The notes: a model not told the origin generated them from the sequence alone. DNA of 64,000 bases from Luteibacter aegosomatis (GCF_023078455.1 NZ_CP095740.1:3088001-3152000), one strand, 5' to 3'. Shown: positions 18,458 to 30,102, numbered from the stretch's first letter. A program made the numbers and translations.

Positions 18458-19080
18458 GCGGGAACCTTCGCGCGATCGATCGCGCGCATCCAGAAGTCGA
18501 GGGTGTGTTCGCTGGCGCCTTCGTCGCCGCGCTCCTTCCATGAAAGCGTACAGGCCATGCCCGATGCCGGCGCGTAGCCGCGGCTTCGCCAGAAAGCGTC
18601 ATGGCCGCGATGGCCGGCCGGGGCCCGCGGATCCGCCGCATCGCGCCGCACCGAGCAGAACGCCGTCCAGCCGAAGGCGCCGCATGCGCGGGCGTGCGCC
18701 TCGCGTGCGTCGAAAAAGGCATGGCCCACGCCGCGCCCGCGCCATGGCGCCAGCAGCACCGACTCGCCGAAGTAGAACACCTCGTCGAGCGCCAGGCCCC
18801 GCTCGTGGAACGGCCGGTGGAAGGCCTCGCCGTCGTCCGCCAGCGGGATGCCGGTGGACGCGCCCACCACTCCGCCGCGCGCGTCGCGCGCCACCACGCA
18901 GATGGCCCGCGGCGAGGCGGCATACCGGGCGAGGTAATCCCGTTCGTAGGCCTCGTCGCCGTCATACAGATACGGCCAGTCGCGGAAGACCGCGATACGC
19001 AGCGCCGCCAGCTCGGCGATCACCGGCAGGATATCGGTGCCCACGTGGATGCCGATGGCGATCCCGGGTGTGTGTCGCAT
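18454..19080 (-). CDS. GNAT-family N-acetyltransferase
   Basis: 208 residues. Central beta4-alpha3 motif VFYFGESVLLAPWRGRGVGHAFF carries the acetyl-CoA loop R-G-R-G-V-G-H; the first half has the acceptor-site helices (FRDWPYLYDGDEAYERDYL). Substrate not readable from sequence. The ATG at 19080 gives MRHTPGIAIG; an upstream in-frame start at 19206 would overlap the divergent gene. Its stop overlaps the folC start, so the two are translated together. Confidence 0.8.
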   Translation of the reverse strand: MRHTPGIAIGIHVGTDILPVIAELAALRIAVFRDWPYLYDGDEAYERDYLARYAASPRAICVVARDARGGVVGASTGIPLADDGEAFHRPFHERGLALDEVFYFGESVLLAPWRGRGVGHAFFDAREAHARACGAFGWTAFCSVRRDAADPRAPAGHRGHDAFWRSRGYAPASGMACTLSWKERGDEGASEHTLDFWMRAIDRAKVPA

Positions 19081-19172
19081 GGCGGAAAGCCCAACGAAAG
19101 AGGCGTGAAGCTTAATGATGTCACCGACTGCGTGCACGCCGGCGCGCCGTCCCTTGCCGAGGTCGTCGTCCC

Positions 19173-20279
19173 ATGTTCGCGCCGTGGTCCCACCTGGTCG
19201 ATGCAACGAGCATCCACGCCGTCGTCCCGTTCCTGCACCTGCTGCACCTGGACGGCCTGGCCGGCGACCCGCGCGAGATCGCCGAAGCCATCCTCATCTC
19301 GCTGTTGCAGGTGGGCATCATCGCCTTTCTGTTCCGCCCGCTCGAATCGGTGATTCCCGCGGAACGGTGGACGCACCGCCGACTCACGCGCGTGGACTGG
19401 CAATACACCCTGATGATGCTGCTGGGCATCTTCCCGATGTTCAGCTACCTGGTGCTCACGCCGATCAGCCATTACTTCGGTGGCGGCGACGACTCGCCCG
19501 GCGATACGTCGCTGCTCGGCATCACCCATCTGATCCCGGCCCTGGCGAACCATCCGCTGCTGCTCTTCATCGTCTATTACGCCATCTACGACCTGGTCTA
19601 CTACTGGATGCATCGCCTGCAGCATGCCCTGCCCTGGTGGTGGGCCTTGCACAGCATGCACCACAGCACGCGGCAGATGAGCTGCTGGACGAACGACCGC
19701 GGCAGTCTCGTCGACGGCTTCCTGCAATCGATGGTGCTGGCGGGCGTCGGCGTGGTGATCGGCGTGGCGCCCGTGGACTTCGCCTGGCTGATGCTGGCGG
19801 GCGAGCTGGTGCAGAACTTCTCCCACGCCAACGTGCGCGTGCGCTTCGGGCCCGTGTTCGACCGCGTGCTGGTCTCGCCGGTGTTCCATCGCCTGCACCA
19901 CATGCTGGTGGACCCGGACCGTCCCACCCTGCACAACTGCAATTTCGGCCAGGTGTTCTCGATCTGGGACGTGGTCTTCGGCACGGCGCTCTACGGCGAG
20001 CCCATCCGGCCCACCGGCGTGGGCGATCCGATGGTGGACGCGGACAACGACAAGGGCCTGGTCGGGCTGCACTGGGCGGCGTTCCGGCGGTTCTGGGGGG
20101 CGGTCACCTGCAAGGCCGGATGGATGCTCGGCGACGTGGCGTTCGGCGAAGATTACCGGCCGGTATCGGTCAAAGACATCGACCTGCATGAGCTGGAAGC
20201 GGGACGTGGTCTGACGAGAAAAACCGAACCCTTCGTCGAACCCCTATCGCGGACAGGGTCCGCTCCCACCGCTCCGTAG
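19173..20279 (+). CDS. Fatty acid hydroxylase / sterol desaturase family membrane protein
   Basis: 368 residues with about five hydrophobic segments in the first 240. The diiron histidine boxes of the superfamily are present: HRLQH, HSMHH and HRLHH, plus HNCNFG. Members hydroxylate or desaturate lipids in the membrane; the substrate is unknown. The last ten or so codons (SRTGSAPTAP) are read from the left arm of a REP-like repeat and the stop TAG lies in its loop, so the natural C terminus may have been replaced. It is divergent from the GNAT gene. Confidence 0.8.
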   Translation: MFAPWSHLVDATSIHAVVPFLHLLHLDGLAGDPREIAEAILISLLQVGIIAFLFRPLESVIPAERWTHRRLTRVDWQYTLMMLLGIFPMFSYLVLTPISHYFGGGDDSPGDTSLLGITHLIPALANHPLLLFIVYYAIYDLVYYWMHRLQHALPWWWALHSMHHSTRQMSCWTNDRGSLVDGFLQSMVLAGVGVVIGVAPVDFAWLMLAGELVQNFSHANVRVRFGPVFDRVLVSPVFHRLHHMLVDPDRPTLHNCNFGQVFSIWDVVFGTALYGEPIRPTGVGDPMVDADNDKGLVGLHWAAFRRFWGAVTCKAGWMLGDVAFGEDYRPVSVKDIDLHELEAGRGLTRKTEPFVEPLSRTGSAPTAP

Positions 20280-20322
20280 GAAAGCCGGCTGCCGCAGGGC
20301 GGGAGCGGACCCTGTCCGCGAT
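20246..20322. repeat. REP-like inverted pair A
   Basis: Perfect 22-bp inverted arms at 20246-20267 and 20301-20322. Each arm holds its own hairpin GCGGAC-AGG-GTCCGC followed by TCCC. The left arm is inside the end of the hydroxylase gene and the right arm stops 10 bases before the candidate -10 of roxA. Same family as the pairs at 27.9, 30.1-30.3 and 44.2-44.3 kb. Confidence 0.9.
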
Positions 20323-20331
20323 GGGCCCGGC

Positions 20332-20337
20332 TACAAT
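20332..20337 (+). promoter_or_regulatory. Candidate -10 of roxA
   Basis: TACAAT sits 7 bases before the likely roxA ATG at 20345; no clear -35 is seen, since that region is the right arm of repeat pair A. If used, the mRNA would start at or near the start codon (leaderless). Weak evidence. Confidence 0.3.
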
Positions 20338-20344
20338 GCCGCCC

Positions 20345-21547
20345 ATGGCCATCCAGACCCCCACCCGCAAGCCCCTCCCCATCGAAGTGCGCGGCAGCGC
20401 CAGCCAGCCGCTCGGCATGAGCGCCACGCAGTTCCTTCGCGACTACTGGCAGAAACGCCCGCTGCTCATCCGCAACGCCTTCCCCGGTTTCGAGCCCCCG
20501 ATCCAGCCCGACGACCTCGCCGGCCTGGCCTGCGAGGAAGGCGTGCTGTCGCGCCTCATCGTCCACGACGAAAAGCGCGACCGCTGGACGGTGAAGACCG
20601 GCCCGTTCGACGAGGCCCAGTTCGGCAAGACGCCGAAGCGCGACTGGACCCTGCTCGTGCAGGACGTCGACAAGTGGGATACCGACGTCGCGGCGCTGCT
20701 GGATACGTTCGCTTTCCTGCCGACCTGGCGCGTCGACGACATCATGATCTCCTACGCCGAGGAAGGCGGCGGCGTGGGTGCGCACGTCGACCAGTACGAC
20801 GTGTTCCTGCTGCAGGGCCTCGGCCAGCGCCACTGGGCCATCAGCGACGCCCCCGACGCACCGCTCGACTTCCGCGACGACGTGGAACTGAAGCAGCTGA
20901 AGACTTTCGAGCCCACGCACGAATGGCTGCTCGAACCGGGCGACATGCTCTACCTGCCGCCCGGCGTGCCGCACGACGGCGTGGCCATCGGCAACTGCAT
21001 GACGTTCTCGGTGGGCATGCGCGCGCCCTCGCAGGCCGAACTCACCGGCGACCTCGCCGACTTCCTCGCCGAACGCATGCCCGACGAGCTGCGCTACACC
21101 GACCCCGACTTGACGCCCGCCAAACGCGCCGGCGAGATCGACGCGGCCGCGCTGAACCGGGTGCGCCAGGCCCTGCCCTTCGCCGCCGCGCTCGACCGCG
21201 AACTGCTCGCCGACTGGTTCGGCCGTTTCATCACCCGCTACCGCAACGCCCAGGAGCCGGTGGCGTCGCCCAAGCCGGTCACCGCCGCCGCGCTGGAAAA
21301 AGCGCTCGACGGCGGCGCCGGCATCGTTCGCCACCCCTACGCCCGGATCGCCTGGGTGCGCGGCCGCAAGGATGCCACCCTCTACGTAAGCGGCCACGCC
21401 TACGAATGCCCGGTCGACCTTGCCGAACGCCTCGCGGGCGAGCGCGACATCGCCTTCGACCGGCCGCCGACCGCCGCCGAGAAGGCGGTGCTGCTGGCCC
21501 TGGTCAACGACGGCATGGTGGCCGTGCGCAAGGGGCGCCGCCGGTGA
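20345..21547 (+). CDS. roxA: Ribosomal protein uL16 arginine hydroxylase RoxA (YcfD)
   Basis: 400 residues. JmjC/cupin oxygenase: Fe ligands His147 and Asp149 in GAHVDQYDVF and His210 in PPGVPHDG, with a C-terminal winged-helix part. It uses 2-oxoglutarate, iron and oxygen to hydroxylate an arginine of ribosomal protein L16. ATG at 20345 (MAIQTPT) is chosen; ATG at 20336 would add MPP. It is followed by a coupled small gene (GTGA overlap) and then by sucA, which makes its co-substrate's metabolising enzyme a neighbour. Confidence 0.9.
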   Translation: MAIQTPTRKPLPIEVRGSASQPLGMSATQFLRDYWQKRPLLIRNAFPGFEPPIQPDDLAGLACEEGVLSRLIVHDEKRDRWTVKTGPFDEAQFGKTPKRDWTLLVQDVDKWDTDVAALLDTFAFLPTWRVDDIMISYAEEGGGVGAHVDQYDVFLLQGLGQRHWAISDAPDAPLDFRDDVELKQLKTFEPTHEWLLEPGDMLYLPPGVPHDGVAIGNCMTFSVGMRAPSQAELTGDLADFLAERMPDELRYTDPDLTPAKRAGEIDAAALNRVRQALPFAAALDRELLADWFGRFITRYRNAQEPVASPKPVTAAALEKALDGGAGIVRHPYARIAWVRGRKDATLYVSGHAYECPVDLAERLAGERDIAFDRPPTAAEKAVLLALVNDGMVAVRKGRRR

Positions 21548-22038
21548 GCGATACGGCGGACATGCGCCTGGAAGCCGGCGACCGCGCCGGCCTCGAGGCC
21601 GCCCATGTCCGCCTGCTCGCCCAGGCCCGCCACCGCGCCTGCCTCTATGTGCCGCTGCTCGAACCCGGCTTGCTCGACAGCGAGGCGGCGCTGGCCGAAC
21701 TGCGCCGCCTGGCCACCGGCGGACGCCATGCCCGCGTGCGCATCCTCACCCACGACGCCAACCGCGCCCATCGCGACGGCCACCGCTTGCTCGCCCTCGT
21801 CCAGCGCCTGCCGACCGCCATGAGCATCCGGGTACCCACCGACGAGACCCACCTCGGCTATGGATCGGCCTTCGTCACCGACGAGGCCGGTGCGTTTCTG
21901 TTCAGGCCCGTGGCCGGTCGCTTCGACGCCGAGGGCGCCCTCGACCAGCCCGGCCAGACCTCTCGATTGACGGCCTATTTCGACGAAGTCTGGGAGCGGG
22001 CCGAGCCGGCCTGGGAGATAAGACCACTGGGCATCTGA
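21544..22038 (+). CDS. Conserved protein coupled to roxA, function unknown
   Basis: 164 residues, soluble, with no signal peptide. It resembles one half of a phospholipase-D-like fold in pattern (RHARVRILTHDANRAHRDGH), but no HKD motif is present, so catalysis is doubtful. The GTG at 21544 overlaps the roxA stop (GTGA). In xanthomonads a similar small gene often follows roxA, which suggests a shared role, unproven. Confidence 0.65.
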   Translation: MSDTADMRLEAGDRAGLEAAHVRLLAQARHRACLYVPLLEPGLLDSEAALAELRRLATGGRHARVRILTHDANRAHRDGHRLLALVQRLPTAMSIRVPTDETHLGYGSAFVTDEAGAFLFRPVAGRFDAEGALDQPGQTSRLTAYFDEVWERAEPAWEIRPLGI

Positions 22039-22063
22039 CGCAAGCCGGCCATGCGCGAATGGG

Positions 22064-22094
22064 TTGGCGCGGCAACGCAGCACGGGGCTATAAT
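22064..22094 (+). promoter_or_regulatory. Candidate promoter of sucAB
   Basis: A perfect -10 TATAAT at 22089-22094 with TTGGCG at 22064-22069, spacing 19. It leaves about 70 bases of leader before the GTG of sucA. The -10 is strong for this GC-rich genome; the spacing is longer than ideal. Confidence 0.5.
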
Positions 22095-22172
22095 TAACGG
22101 ATTCTTAGTGCCGCGTGGGGCATCCCCATGCCTTACGCGACACCCCGCCCTTGTCCGTCTGCCGGTGGTGAC

Positions 22173-25022
22173 GTGAGCGCAAACCTGATCCGCGAGTTTT
22201 CCGAATCCTCCCAACTCGCCGGCGGAAACGCCGATTACGTAGAGCAAGTCTACGAAGCCTGGCTGGCCGATTCCGGCGCCGTCCCGGCCGAATGGGATGC
22301 CTATTTCAAGTCGTTCAAGGGCCGCGAGGCGGGTGACACCCCGCACTCCAGCGCCATCGCCCGCATCGAGGCCGCGCAGAAACAGCGCCGCGGCGCCGGT
22401 ACGGCGACGGTCGCACCGGCCGACGACGCCTACGCGCGCAAGCAGGCCGGCGTGCTTCGTCTGCTCACCGCCTACCGCTCGCGCGGCCACCTCGCCGCGC
22501 AGCTCGATCCCCTCGGCCTCACCGCCCCGGACATCGACGCGCCGGACCTCGGCCTGGCCTTCCACGGCCTCTCCGACGCCGACCTCGACACCGAGTTCGA
22601 CGCCGGCACGTTCGCCGGCGGCGGCCAGCGCCTGAAGCTGCGCGACCTGCTCGCGAAGCTCAAGAAGATCTACGCCGGCACCGTCGGCGCCGAATTCATG
22701 TACATCTCCGACTACGACCAGCGGGCGTGGATCTACAGCCGGCTGGAAAAGGCCGAAGGCAAGCCGAACCTGCAGAAAGCCGAGAGGGTCCGCGTCCTCG
22801 AGGCGCTCACCGCCGCCGAAGGCCTCGAGCGCTACCTGCACACCAAGTACGTCGGCCAGAAGCGCTTCTCGCTCGAAGGCGGCGACAGCCTCATCCCGAT
22901 GGTCGACGACGTGGTCCGCGCCGCCGGCGACAACGGCGTGAAGGAAGTGGTCATCGGCATGGCCCACCGCGGCCGCCTCAACGTGCTGGTCAACATCCTC
23001 GGCAAGGCGCCCTCGCAGCTCTTCAACGAGTTCGAAGGCAAGTTCGAACACGACGACAGCCCGATCCACACCGGCGACGTGAAGTACCACATGGGCTTCT
23101 CCGCCGACGTCAAGACGCCGAACGGCGGCGTGCACGTGGCGCTGGCCTTCAACCCGTCCCACCTCGAAATCGTCAACCCGGTGGTGGCCGGCTCGGTGCA
23201 CGCGCGCCAGATGCGCCGCCGCGACACCGCGCGCGAGAAGTCGCTGGCCGTGCTCATCCACGGCGACGCCGCGTTCGCCGGCCAGGGCGTCAACATGGAG
23301 CTCCTGCAGATGTCGCAGGCCCGTGGCTTCGCCATCGGCGGCACGCTGCACCTGGTGGTCAACAACCAGGTGGGCTTCACCACCTCCAAGCGCGAGGACG
23401 CCCGCTCGACGTTGTACTGCACCGACCTGGCCAAGATGGTCAATGCGCCGGTGTTCCATGTGAACGGCGACGATCCGGAAGCCGTGATCCAGGTCACCCG
23501 CCTGGCATACGAATTCCGCAAGCAGTTCAAGAAAGACGTGGTCATCGACCTGGTCTGCTACCGCCGCCACGGCCATAACGAGGCCGACGAGCCGGCGGCC
23601 ACGCAGCCGCTGATGTACCAGGTGATCCGCAAGCGCCCGACCACGCGCGACCTTTACGCGCAGTCGCTCGTGAAGGACACCGTCATCGGCGCCGACGACG
23701 GCCAGAAGATGCTCGACGACTACCGCGGCCGCCTCGAGAAGGGCGAGCCGCTGATCTCGATCGATCCGAATCCGCAGCGCGACATCGCCGTCGACTGGAC
23801 CCGTTTCCAGGGCAACAAGCTGTCGATGGACGTGAACACGGGCGTGTCGCGTGAAACGCTCGGCAAGGTGCTCGACACCATCCTCGACATTCCCTCCGAC
23901 GTCACCCTGCATCCGCGCGTCGCCAAGATCTACGAAGACCGCCGCAAGATGGCCGCCGGCGAGCTGCCGGGCGACTGGGGCTTCGCCGAGAATCTCGCCT
24001 ACGGCACGCTCATCGCCGAGGGCAGCGACCTGCGCGTGGTGGGCCAGGACGCCGGCCGCGGCACGTTCTTCCACCGCCACGCGGTGCTGCACGACCAGAA
24101 GAGCGACGACACCTACATGCCGTTGCGCAAGGTGCGTGACGGCGCCCGCGTGGAGGTGATCGACTCGCTGCTCTCCGAAGAGGCCGTGATGGCCTTCGAA
24201 TACGGCGAAGCCACCACCTCGCCCGACCAGCTCACGATCTGGGAAGGCCAGTTCGGCGACTTCGCCAACGGCGCCCAGGTGGTGATCGACCAGTTCATCA
24301 GTTCCGGCGAAGCCAAGTGGGACCGCCTCTGCGGCCTGGCACTGTTCCTGCCGCACGGCTACGAAGGCCAGGGACCGGAGCACTCCTCCGCGCGCCTGGA
24401 GCGCTTCCTGCAGCTGTGCGCCATGGACAACATGCAGGTCTGCGTGCCCACCACGCCGGCCCAGGCGTTCCACATGATCCGCCGCCAGCAGGTGCGCCCC
24501 GTGCGCAAGCCGCTGATCGTGATGACGCCCAAGTCGTTGCTGCGCCACAAGCTGGCCGTCTCCACGCTCGACGAACTGGCCAACGGCAAGTTCCAGCTGG
24601 TGATCGGCGAGCACCGTGACGTCGCGGCCAAGAAGGTCAAGCGCGTGGTGCTCTGCTCGGGCAAGGTCTACTACGACCTCCTCGAAGACGCCGAGAAGCG
24701 CGGACTCAACGACGTGGCCATCGTCCGCGTCGAGCAGCTCTATCCGTTCCCGCGCACCGATGTCTCGGCCGAGCTGGAAAAATACCCCGCCGCCAAGGAA
24801 GTGGTGTGGTGCCAGGAAGAGCCGATGAACCAGGGCGCGTGGTTCCAGATCCGTCATCACCTGCAGGCCTGCGTCAACGCGAAGCAAAGCCTCTCGTACG
24901 CGGGCCGTTCGCGCTCGCCGTCGCCGGCCGCGGGCCATCTCAACACCCATATCGCCGAACAGACGGCGCTCGTCGAACAGGCGCTCGTCGCGCCGGTCGG
25001 CACCGATCACGCAGCGGAGTAA
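22173..25022 (+). CDS. sucA: 2-oxoglutarate dehydrogenase E1 component
   Basis: 949 residues, thiamine-diphosphate enzyme that decarboxylates 2-oxoglutarate in the TCA cycle. Motifs include [23 protein letters not shown] (TPP-binding GDG-like) and [12 protein letters not shown], and the N-terminal [20 protein letters not shown] used to bind E2. GTG at 22173 is preferred because it places this helix about eight residues from the start, as in relatives; ATG at 22128 would add 15 residues. sucB follows after 7 bases. Confidence 0.94.
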   Translation: MSANLIREFSESSQLAGGNADYVEQVYEAWLADSGAVPAEWDAYFKSFKGREAGDTPHSSAIARIEAAQKQRRGAGTATVAPADDAYARKQAGVLRLLTAYRSRGHLAAQLDPLGLTAPDIDAPDLGLAFHGLSDADLDTEFDAGTFAGGGQRLKLRDLLAKLKKIYAGTVGAEFMYISDYDQRAWIYSRLEKAEGKPNLQKAERVRVLEALTAAEGLERYLHTKYVGQKRFSLEGGDSLIPMVDDVVRAAGDNGVKEVVIGMAHRGRLNVLVNILGKAPSQLFNEFEGKFEHDDSPIHTGDVKYHMGFSADVKTPNGGVHVALAFNPSHLEIVNPVVAGSVHARQMRRRDTAREKSLAVLIHGDAAFAGQGVNMELLQMSQARGFAIGGTLHLVVNNQVGFTTSKREDARSTLYCTDLAKMVNAPVFHVNGDDPEAVIQVTRLAYEFRKQFKKDVVIDLVCYRRHGHNEADEPAATQPLMYQVIRKRPTTRDLYAQSLVKDTVIGADDGQKMLDDYRGRLEKGEPLISIDPNPQRDIAVDWTRFQGNKLSMDVNTGVSRETLGKVLDTILDIPSDVTLHPRVAKIYEDRRKMAAGELPGDWGFAENLAYGTLIAEGSDLRVVGQDAGRGTFFHRHAVLHDQKSDDTYMPLRKVRDGARVEVIDSLLSEEAVMAFEYGEATTSPDQLTIWEGQFGDFANGAQVVIDQFISSGEAKWDRLCGLALFLPHGYEGQGPEHSSARLERFLQLCAMDNMQVCVPTTPAQAFHMIRRQQVRPVRKPLIVMTPKSLLRHKLAVSTLDELANGKFQLVIGEHRDVAAKKVKRVVLCSGKVYYDLLEDAEKRGLNDVAIVRVEQLYPFPRTDVSAELEKYPAAKEVVWCQEEPMNQGAWFQIRHHLQACVNAKQSLSYAGRSRSPSPAAGHLNTHIAEQTALVEQALVAPVGTDHAAE

Positions 25023-25029
25023 GACAAGC

Positions 25030-26238
25030 ATGTCCATCGAAGTCAAAGTCCCGGTCCTGCCCGAGTCGGTCTCCGACGCGCTCATCGCCACCTGGCACAA
25101 GAAGGCCGGTGACGCCGTCAAGCGCGACGAAAACCTGCTCGACCTGGAAACCGACAAGGTCGTTCTCGAAGTACCGGCCCCGGTCGACGGCGTGCTGAAG
25201 GAAATCAAGTTCGAGGAAGGCGCCACCGTCACCAGCCAGCAGGTGATCGCGGTCATCGAGGAAGGCGCCGCCGCCGCGGCTCCGGTCCCGGCTCCCGCCC
25301 CGGCCGCCGCCGAAGCGCCCAAGGCCGAAAAGGCCGAGGCCAAGGAAGCCCCGAAGGGCGTCGACGAACTCTCCCCCGCCGGCCGCCGCGTCGCCGTGGA
25401 AGAAAACATCGACCCGTCCACCGTCGCCGGCACCGGCCGCGACGGCCGCGTGACCAAGGAAGACCTGGTCAACGCCGGCAAGGGTGGCACCGCGCCGACG
25501 GCTCCCGCCGCCCCGGCCGCCAAGCCCACGCCGGGTTCGCGTCCGGAAGAGCGCGTGCCGATGACCCGCATCCGCGCCCGCATCGCCGAGCGCCTGATGC
25601 AGTCGAAGAACTCGATCGCGATGCTCACCTCGTTCAACGAAGTGAACCTCGCCGAGGTGGTGAAGCTGCGCAAGAGCCTGGGCGAGCAGTTCGAAAAGGC
25701 CAACGGCGTCAAGCTGGGCTTCATGAGCTTCTTCGTGAAGGCCGCCACCGAAGCGCTCAAGCGCTACCCGGTGATCAACGCCTCCGTCGACGGCAACGAC
25801 ATCATCTATCACGGCTACCAGGACATCTCGATCGCCGTGTCCACCGACAAGGGCCTGGTCACGCCGGTGCTGCGCGACGTGCAGGACATGTCCTTCGCCG
25901 ACGTGGAAAAGGGCATCGTCGGCTACGCCAAGAAGGCCCGCGACGGCAAGCTCGGCCTGGACGACCTCCAGGGCGGCACCTTCACGATCACCAACGGCGG
26001 CACCTTCGGTTCGCTGCTGTCCACCCCGATCGTCAACCCGCCGCAGAGCGCCATCCTCGGCATGCACACCATCAAGGAGCGCCCGGTCGTCGAGAACGGC
26101 CAGGTGATCGCCGCCCCGATGATGTACCTGGCCCTGTCGTACGACCACCGCATCATCGACGGCCGCGACGCCGTGCTGTTCCTGGTCGACATCAAGAACC
26201 AGCTGGAAAACCCGCAGCGCATGCTGCTCGGCCTGTGA
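25030..26238 (+). CDS. sucB: Dihydrolipoamide succinyltransferase (E2)
   Basis: 402 residues: one lipoyl domain with [11 protein letters not shown] (lipoylated Lys), an Ala/Pro/Lys linker (about 85-110), the E3/E1-binding domain [17 protein letters not shown], and the catalytic domain ending in [13 protein letters not shown], whose His and Asp are catalytic. It moves succinyl groups to CoA. GGAG of the ribosome site overlaps the sucA stop. A terminator follows before lpd. Confidence 0.96.
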   Translation: MSIEVKVPVLPESVSDALIATWHKKAGDAVKRDENLLDLETDKVVLEVPAPVDGVLKEIKFEEGATVTSQQVIAVIEEGAAAAAPVPAPAPAAAEAPKAEKAEAKEAPKGVDELSPAGRRVAVEENIDPSTVAGTGRDGRVTKEDLVNAGKGGTAPTAPAAPAAKPTPGSRPEERVPMTRIRARIAERLMQSKNSIAMLTSFNEVNLAEVVKLRKSLGEQFEKANGVKLGFMSFFVKAATEALKRYPVINASVDGNDIIYHGYQDISIAVSTDKGLVTPVLRDVQDMSFADVEKGIVGYAKKARDGKLGLDDLQGGTFTITNGGTFGSLLSTPIVNPPQSAILGMHTIKERPVVENGQVIAAPMMYLALSYDHRIIDGRDAVLFLVDIKNQLENPQRMLLGL

Positions 26239-26249
26239 TGGCCGGTTGA

Positions 26250-27779
<1,530 letters not shown>

Positions 27780-27794
27780 TCGCCCCTGTTGGCA

Positions 27795-27828
27795 AAAGCC
27801 CGTCCATGCGCAAGCATGGGCGGGCTTT
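27795..27828 (+). terminator. Intrinsic terminator after lpd
   Basis: 14-bp stem (AAAGCCCG... against ...CGGGCTTT, one G-T pair) with a 6-base loop, then TTTGTCGTTTT. It lies 16 bases after the lpd stop. Confidence 0.85.
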
Positions 27829-27875
27829 GTCGTTTTGGGCAGGTGTATTTACCCGAGCGCATTCGCGATCCGGAA

Positions 27876-27949
27876 TCGCGGACAGGGTCCGCTCCCACCC
27901 TTCGGTAGGAAGGTCGCTACCCGAGGGTGGGAGCGGACCCTGTCCGCGA
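27876..27949. repeat. REP-like inverted pair B
   Basis: Perfect 25-bp arms at 27876-27900 and 27925-27949. Each arm has the hairpin GCGGAC-AGG-GTCCGC then TCCCACC, identical in core to pair A. It fills the gap between the lpd terminator and the LOG gene. Confidence 0.92.
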
Positions 27950-27999
27950 CGCTCTTTACCGGCAGTGCGATCAGGTAAACACATCGGAGGTTTCGTCAT

Positions 28000-28599
28000 A
28001 TGCGTGAGATCAAGTCCCTTTGCGTCTACTGCGGTTCCAGCAGCGGTTCGCGCCCCGAATACGTCGAAGCGGCGAAGGCCTTCGGCACGCGCCTCGCCCA
28101 CGAAGGCATCGCGCTCGTCTACGGCGGTGGCAAGGTGGGGCTCATGGGTACCGTGGCCGACGCCGTGCTCGCCGAAGGAGGCCGTGTCATCGGCGTCATT
28201 CCGCGCCAACTGGTCGAGAAGGAAGTCGCGCACCAGGGCCTGAGCGAACTGCACGTGGTGGAGACGATGCACCAGCGCAAGACACGCATGTACGAACTCT
28301 CCGATGCCTTCGTCGCCCTGCCCGGCGGCTTCGGCACCATGGACGAGATGTTCGAGATGCTCACCTGGGCGCAGCTCGGCCTGCATACCTACCCATGCGC
28401 GTTTCTCGACGTGCTCGGGTTCTACTCGGGCCTCGCCGCCAGCATGGACCACATGGTGAACGAGGGCTTCGTCAAGCGGATCCAGCGCGACCAGGTCTGG
28501 TTCGGCGGCAGCATCGACGCGCTGTTCGACTGGATGAAGCACTACGAATCCACCTTCGTACCGAAGTGGATCACGGCAAGCACCGTCGACAGTCACTAA
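28000..28599 (+). CDS. LOG-family cytokinin riboside 5'-monophosphate phosphoribohydrolase
   Basis: 199 residues, Rossmann-like. The family signature PGGFGTMDEMFEML is complete, with VYGGGKVGLMG before it. LOG proteins release the base from nucleoside monophosphates, either for cytokinin formation or as general nucleotide hygiene. The ribosome site GGAGG is 8 bases before the ATG. acuI follows after 10 bases in a likely two-gene operon. Confidence 0.9.
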   Translation: MREIKSLCVYCGSSSGSRPEYVEAAKAFGTRLAHEGIALVYGGGKVGLMGTVADAVLAEGGRVIGVIPRQLVEKEVAHQGLSELHVVETMHQRKTRMYELSDAFVALPGGFGTMDEMFEMLTWAQLGLHTYPCAFLDVLGFYSGLAASMDHMVNEGFVKRIQRDQVWFGGSIDALFDWMKHYESTFVPKWITASTVDSH

Positions 28600-28609
28600 G
28601 GAGAATCCG

Positions 28610-29599
28610 ATGCACGCGTTCCGCGCCTTCCGTATCCGCCAGGACGATGCCGGCTATCGTGGCCGCATCGAGACCGTCGCCCTCGACGACCTCACGCCAG
28701 GCCACGTGGTCGTTCGCGCCGAATGGTCGTCGGTGAACTACAAAGATGCCCTCGCCGGCACCGGCAAGGGCAAGATCCTTCGAACGTTCCCCCTGAACGG
28801 TGGCATCGACGTGGCCGGCACGGTGGTCCAGTCCACCGACCCGGCCTATCGCGAGGGCGACAAGGTGCTCGCCACCGGCAGCGGCCTTTCCGAGACGATC
28901 GACGGCGGCTACTCCGAATACGTGCGCCTGCCCTCGGTGACGGTGATTCCCCTGCCCGCCTCGCTGACCACCCGCGAGGCGATGATCATCGGCACCGCCG
29001 GCTACACGGCCGCCCTGGCCCTGCTGCAGATGACCTTCAACCGGCAGTCGCCCTCGATGGGGCCGATCGCCATCACCGGCGCCACGGGCGGCGTGGGCAT
29101 GCTGGGCATCGACATCTTCAGCGGCGCAGGCTACGAGGTGCACGCGATCAGCGGCAAGGCCGATCACTTCGACGTCCTGCGCGCCCTCGGCGCCAGCGAG
29201 TGCGTCGACCGCCACACCCTCGCCTTCAGCGGCCGCCCCATGGATTCGGCGCGCTACGGCGGCTTGCTGGACAACGTGGGTGGCGACACGCTGGCCGGGT
29301 TCCTGCCCCTCATCGCGCCCTACGGCAACGCCGCCATCTGCGGCCTGGCCAGCAGTCCCGAGCTGCACACCACGGTGATGCCCTTCATCATCCGCGGCGT
29401 GAGCGTGCTGGGCGTGGCCTCGGCCGGAAGCCCACGCGATATTCGCGAGGAAGTGTGGCGCCGTCTGTCCGGCGACTGGCGCCCCCGCCACCTCGACACC
29501 ATCTGCACGCGCGAGGTGTCATTGGACGATGTCGCGGGCGTTTTCGAAGGCATGCTCGCGGGTGGGTCGTTCGGTCGCACGGTGGTGCGCATCGGATAG
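28610..29599 (+). CDS. acuI: Acrylyl-CoA reductase family zinc-free MDR protein (AcuI/YhdH)
   Basis: 329 residues, medium-chain dehydrogenase/reductase. SSVNYKDALAGTGKG is the family's N-terminal hallmark, ITGATGGVGMLGI is the NADPH loop; catalytic zinc ligands are absent. AcuI reduces toxic acrylyl-CoA to propionyl-CoA with NADPH. A GGAG ribosome site precedes the ATG. Confidence 0.9.
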   Translation: MHAFRAFRIRQDDAGYRGRIETVALDDLTPGHVVVRAEWSSVNYKDALAGTGKGKILRTFPLNGGIDVAGTVVQSTDPAYREGDKVLATGSGLSETIDGGYSEYVRLPSVTVIPLPASLTTREAMIIGTAGYTAALALLQMTFNRQSPSMGPIAITGATGGVGMLGIDIFSGAGYEVHAISGKADHFDVLRALGASECVDRHTLAFSGRPMDSARYGGLLDNVGGDTLAGFLPLIAPYGNAAICGLASSPELHTTVMPFIIRGVSVLGVASAGSPRDIREEVWRRLSGDWRPRHLDTICTREVSLDDVAGVFEGMLAGGSFGRTVVRIG

Positions 29600-29605
29600 T
29601 TGCCG

Positions 29606-29633
29606 TTGCGACAATATCGCCGGCCGGTAGAAT
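29606..29633 (+). promoter_or_regulatory. Candidate promoter of pilH
   Basis: TTGCGA at 29606-29611, 16-bp spacer, TAGAAT at 29628-29633. It begins six bases after the acuI stop and gives a leader of about 90 bases for pilH. Confidence 0.4.
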
Positions 29634-29727
29634 GGCTCCGCCGGAAGCGCATCGCGCGACGTTTTTTCGTCGCTTGGGCGCCGTATCCAAGAAAAGACAC
29701 ATCGGGCACCGTCCCGGGGGAAAGTGA

Positions 29728-30093
29728 ATGGCTCGTATCCTGATCGTCGACGATTCGCCGTCGCAGCTGCTTGGCATCAAGCGCATCGTTGAAAAGCTGG
29801 GCCATGAGGCCATCACGGCCGAGGACGGCGCAGCGGGCGTCGAGGCCGCCAAACGCGAGCTGCCCGACCTGATCCTGATGGACGTGGTCATGCCCAACCT
29901 CAACGGTTTCCAGGCCACGCGCACCATCGCCAAGGAAGACACCACCAAGCACATCCCGATCATCCTGGTGACCACGAAGGACCAGGACACGGACAAGGTG
30001 TGGGGCCTGCGCCAGGGTGCGAAGGCTTACGTGGTGAAGCCGATCAAGGAAGAGGAGCTGGTAACGGCACTGAAGGAGCACTTGCCGGGCTGA
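29728..30093 (+). CDS. pilH: Twitching-motility response regulator PilH
   Basis: 121 residues, a single receiver domain without output. D8-D9, the phospho-acceptor in LILMDVVMPNLNGFQATR and Lys in YVVKPIKEE are present; TTKDQDTDKVWGLRQGA is nearly the PilH consensus. PilH acts with PilG in the Pil-Chp system controlling type IV pilus retraction. No other pil gene is in the window, so it stands alone here. A repeat pair starts 10 bases after its stop. Confidence 0.85.
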   Translation: MARILIVDDSPSQLLGIKRIVEKLGHEAITAEDGAAGVEAAKRELPDLILMDVVMPNLNGFQATRTIAKEDTTKHIPIILVTTKDQDTDKVWGLRQGAKAYVVKPIKEEELVTALKEHLPG

Positions 30094-30102
30094 CGCTGGC
30101 CC

